A stretch of DNA of 5,935 nucleotides, taken from the NCBI GenBank assembly GCA_946479405.1, contig CAMLGD010000202.1:1-5935 (forward strand), given 5' to 3'. Origin of the DNA: an uncultured Vogesella sp. (GTDB lineage Bacteria; Pseudomonadota; Gammaproteobacteria; Burkholderiales; Chromobacteriaceae). The notes under the pieces were generated by a model. It searched no databases and had not been told where the DNA came from. It saw nothing but the letters and a program-made list of their open reading frames with translations. Positions 4,661 to 5,935 of this stretch are shown here, in pieces. The position numbers and the translations under genes were made by a program. Every line of letters starts with the position of its first letter. The stretch's first letter is position 1.

Positions 4661-5593
4661 ATGACCCAAGCTATTGATGTAATGGAATTCCGCAAGGCGC
4701 TGGGCGCCTTTGTCACCGGTGTTACCGTGGTGTCCACCCGCCAGGCAGACGGCAGTCCGCGCGGTTTCACCGCCAACTCGTTTACCTCGGTATCGCTCGA
4801 TCCGGCGCTGCTGCTGATCTGCATCGGCAAGACCGCAGCCAGTTACCCGGTGTTTTCCGATACCCAACAATTCTCCATCAGTATCCTGGCCGAGGATCAG
4901 AAGCAGGTATCCAGCATCTTTGCCTCCAAGGCCGCCGACAAGTTCGAGCAGGTCCCCTGGCATCAGGGCGTTACCGGCAGCCCGATCATTGATGGCGCCG
5001 CCGCCTGGTTCGATTGCGTTACCCACCAGCTGGTGGATGCCGGTGATCACATCATCCTGATCGGCCGGGTGGTCGACTTTGCCAACACGGCCGCCAGCCC
5101 GCTGGGTTATGGCCGTGGCGCCTATCTCACCTTCAGCCTGTCGCAGGATGCGTTGGCCGCCACCGGGCAGCGTGCCAAGGTCGGTGCCATTCTGGAAAGC
5201 AACGGCGGCGTGCTGCTGCTGGAAACCGACAAGGGCTACCAGCTGCCGACCGGCACCCGGCTGGAACCGGCCTCCGATAGCAAGAGCCTGCGCGGCGTGC
5301 TGGAACAGCTCGGCGTGGATGCCCAGCTGGACTTCTTGTTCGCGGTCTTCGACGAGCCGGCGGCGGAAGGCGGTGCCGTCAATATCTACTACCGCGGCCG
5401 GGTGCAGGGCGATTTGCCGGCCGACAGCAAGCTGCGCGTGGTCGCCATGGACGAGATTCCGTGGGACCGGCTGGCGGACGAGGCAGTGCGTTCGATGCTG
5501 CAGCGCTTCGTGCGTGAGCGTACCGAGGATGCCTTCGGTATCTACATCGGCGACAGCCATGCCGGTTCGGTGCAGCCGCTGGCCAAGGCCTGA
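4661..5593 (+). CDS. Flavin reductase fused to a degenerate Nudix-like domain
   Basis: The protein has 310 residues, about 140 more than a usual flavin reductase. Residues 1-160 form the FMN-binding split-barrel domain of the HpaC/RutF type: ALGAFVTGVTVV, RGFTANSFTSVSLDPALLL (34-52), AWFDC, GDHIILIGRV (128-137), PLGYGRGAYLTF (147-158). It should reduce FMN or FAD with NAD(P)H and pass it to the oxygenase encoded next. Residues 172-300 resemble a Nudix fold (VGAILESNGGVLLLETDKG, then LPTG, then RGVLEQLGV). The Nudix box is broken: the REUxEE motif reads RGVLEQ (211-216), so two of three glutamates are lost and hydrolysis is unlikely. A regulatory or docking role is possible. The ATG at 4661 has AGGAG nine bases upstream and lies six bases after the hydrolase stop. 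The reductase call is sure; the Nudix reading is moderate. Confidence 0.9.
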   Translation: MTQAIDVMEFRKALGAFVTGVTVVSTRQADGSPRGFTANSFTSVSLDPALLLICIGKTAASYPVFSDTQQFSISILAEDQKQVSSIFASKAADKFEQVPWHQGVTGSPIIDGAAAWFDCVTHQLVDAGDHIILIGRVVDFANTAASPLGYGRGAYLTFSLSQDALAATGQRAKVGAILESNGGVLLLETDKGYQLPTGTRLEPASDSKSLRGVLEQLGVDAQLDFLFAVFDEPAAEGGAVNIYYRGRVQGDLPADSKLRVVAMDEIPWDRLADEAVRSMLQRFVRERTEDAFGIYIGDSHAGSVQPLAKA

Positions 5594-5664
5594 GGCCGGG
5601 CCGCAGTCATTCAATAATTAAAGAAAACCACCCCCGTACAGAGAGCAATTAGGAGAGTGACATC

Positions 5665-5935
5665 ATGAAGTTTTCGCTGTTTCTGCACATGGAGCGCTAC
5701 GACGCCGCCAAGCCGCATAAAGAGCTGTTCGACGAGATGACCGAGCTGGTGAAACTGGCGGAAGAGGGTGGTTTCGAAACGGCCTGGATCGGTGAGCACC
5801 ATGGCATGGAATTCACCATCGCCCCCAATCCCTTCGTCAATCTGGCCTATCTGGCAGCCAAGACCAGCAAGATCCGCCTCGGCACCGGCACCGTGGTGGC
5901 GCCGTTCTGGCACCCGATCAAGCTGGCCGGCGAAA
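5665..5935 (+). CDS. Luciferase-like (LLM class) flavin-dependent monooxygenase, N-terminal part (partial)
   Basis: Only the first 90 codons are present; the gene runs off the window end. They show the start of the bacterial luciferase TIM barrel: MKFSLFLHMERYD as the first strand, helix LFDEMTELVKLAEEGGFETA, then the second strand WIGEHHGME (41-49) with the family's EHH, and PFVNLAYLAAKTSKIRLGTG (56-75), followed by PFWHPIKLAGE. Enzymes of this class use reduced FMN from a separate reductase to oxidise substrates such as aldehydes, sulfones, ketones or N-heterocycles. The ATG at 5665 has AGGAG nine bases upstream. A 71-base gap with no obvious terminator separates it from the reductase, so it is probably in the same transcript. 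The substrate cannot be told; RutA itself looks different at the N-terminus. Confidence 0.92.
   Translation, partial: MKFSLFLHMERYDAAKPHKELFDEMTELVKLAEEGGFETAWIGEHHGMEFTIAPNPFVNLAYLAAKTSKIRLGTGTVVAPFWHPIKLAGE

Noticed and set aside
4400..5614. 404-codon minus-strand open frame opposite the hydrolase and flavin reductase
   Set aside because: It lies antisense to two genes with clear domain signatures and good ribosome-binding sites; its own sequence shows no domain and is typical of an antisense shadow in GC-rich DNA.
5594..5664. Possible promoter or terminator between the reductase and the LLM gene
   Set aside because: The 71 bases contain an AT-rich patch (ATTCAATAATTAAAG) but no paired -35/-10 at proper spacing and no stem with a T-run, so a common transcript is the simpler reading.

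Overview
The window looks like the junction between the end of an integrated element and a chromosomal catabolic locus in a GC-rich proteobacterium. A betaproteobacterium is my best guess, based on the style of the initiator-tRNA fragment, the HipBA similarity to the E. coli pair and the type of aromatic/heterocycle catabolism genes. The genus cannot be fixed from this sequence.

Left part (1-2240): the 3' end of an IS3-family insertion sequence (transposase C-terminus and right terminal repeat, ending near 152) lies 16 bp beyond the stop of a complete type II toxin-antitoxin operon, hipBA, read on the minus strand (antitoxin hipB 1508-1759, kinase toxin hipA 169-1506). Its AT-rich promoter region (about 1761-1853) contains several inverted repeats. 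From there to about 2240 I find no convincing gene, only inverted repeats and hairpins.

Junction (2241-2285): 45 bases match the 3' half of an initiator tRNA-fMet, from the anticodon loop to the encoded CCA. The D-arm and the 5' acceptor strand are missing, and the anticodon stem cannot form. A strong rho-independent terminator follows. An element that inserted in a tRNA-fMet gene would leave this arrangement as its distal attachment site, with the hipBA/IS side as the element and the right side as the old chromosome.

Right part (2641-5935): a divergent catabolic locus. On the minus strand is a carboxymuconolactone-decarboxylase family protein. On the plus strand is a tight operon: a DUF1185 'amino acid synthesis' family protein, an alpha/beta hydrolase, a flavin reductase with an extra Nudix-like C-terminal domain, and the start of a luciferase-like flavin monooxygenase (cut by the window end). 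The 207-bp divergent intergenic region carries a 26-bp near-perfect palindrome centred on GGTATACC and a second GGTATACC 41 bp away, as expected for a GntR-type repressor. The likely scheme is that the reductase supplies reduced flavin to the luciferase-like oxygenase, which oxidises an unknown and possibly cyclic substrate. The hydrolase and the decarboxylase-like protein would then process lactone, ester or amide products. The substrate is not identifiable from this window. The pseudo-Nudix reductase fusion and the whole gene set are the most interesting items.
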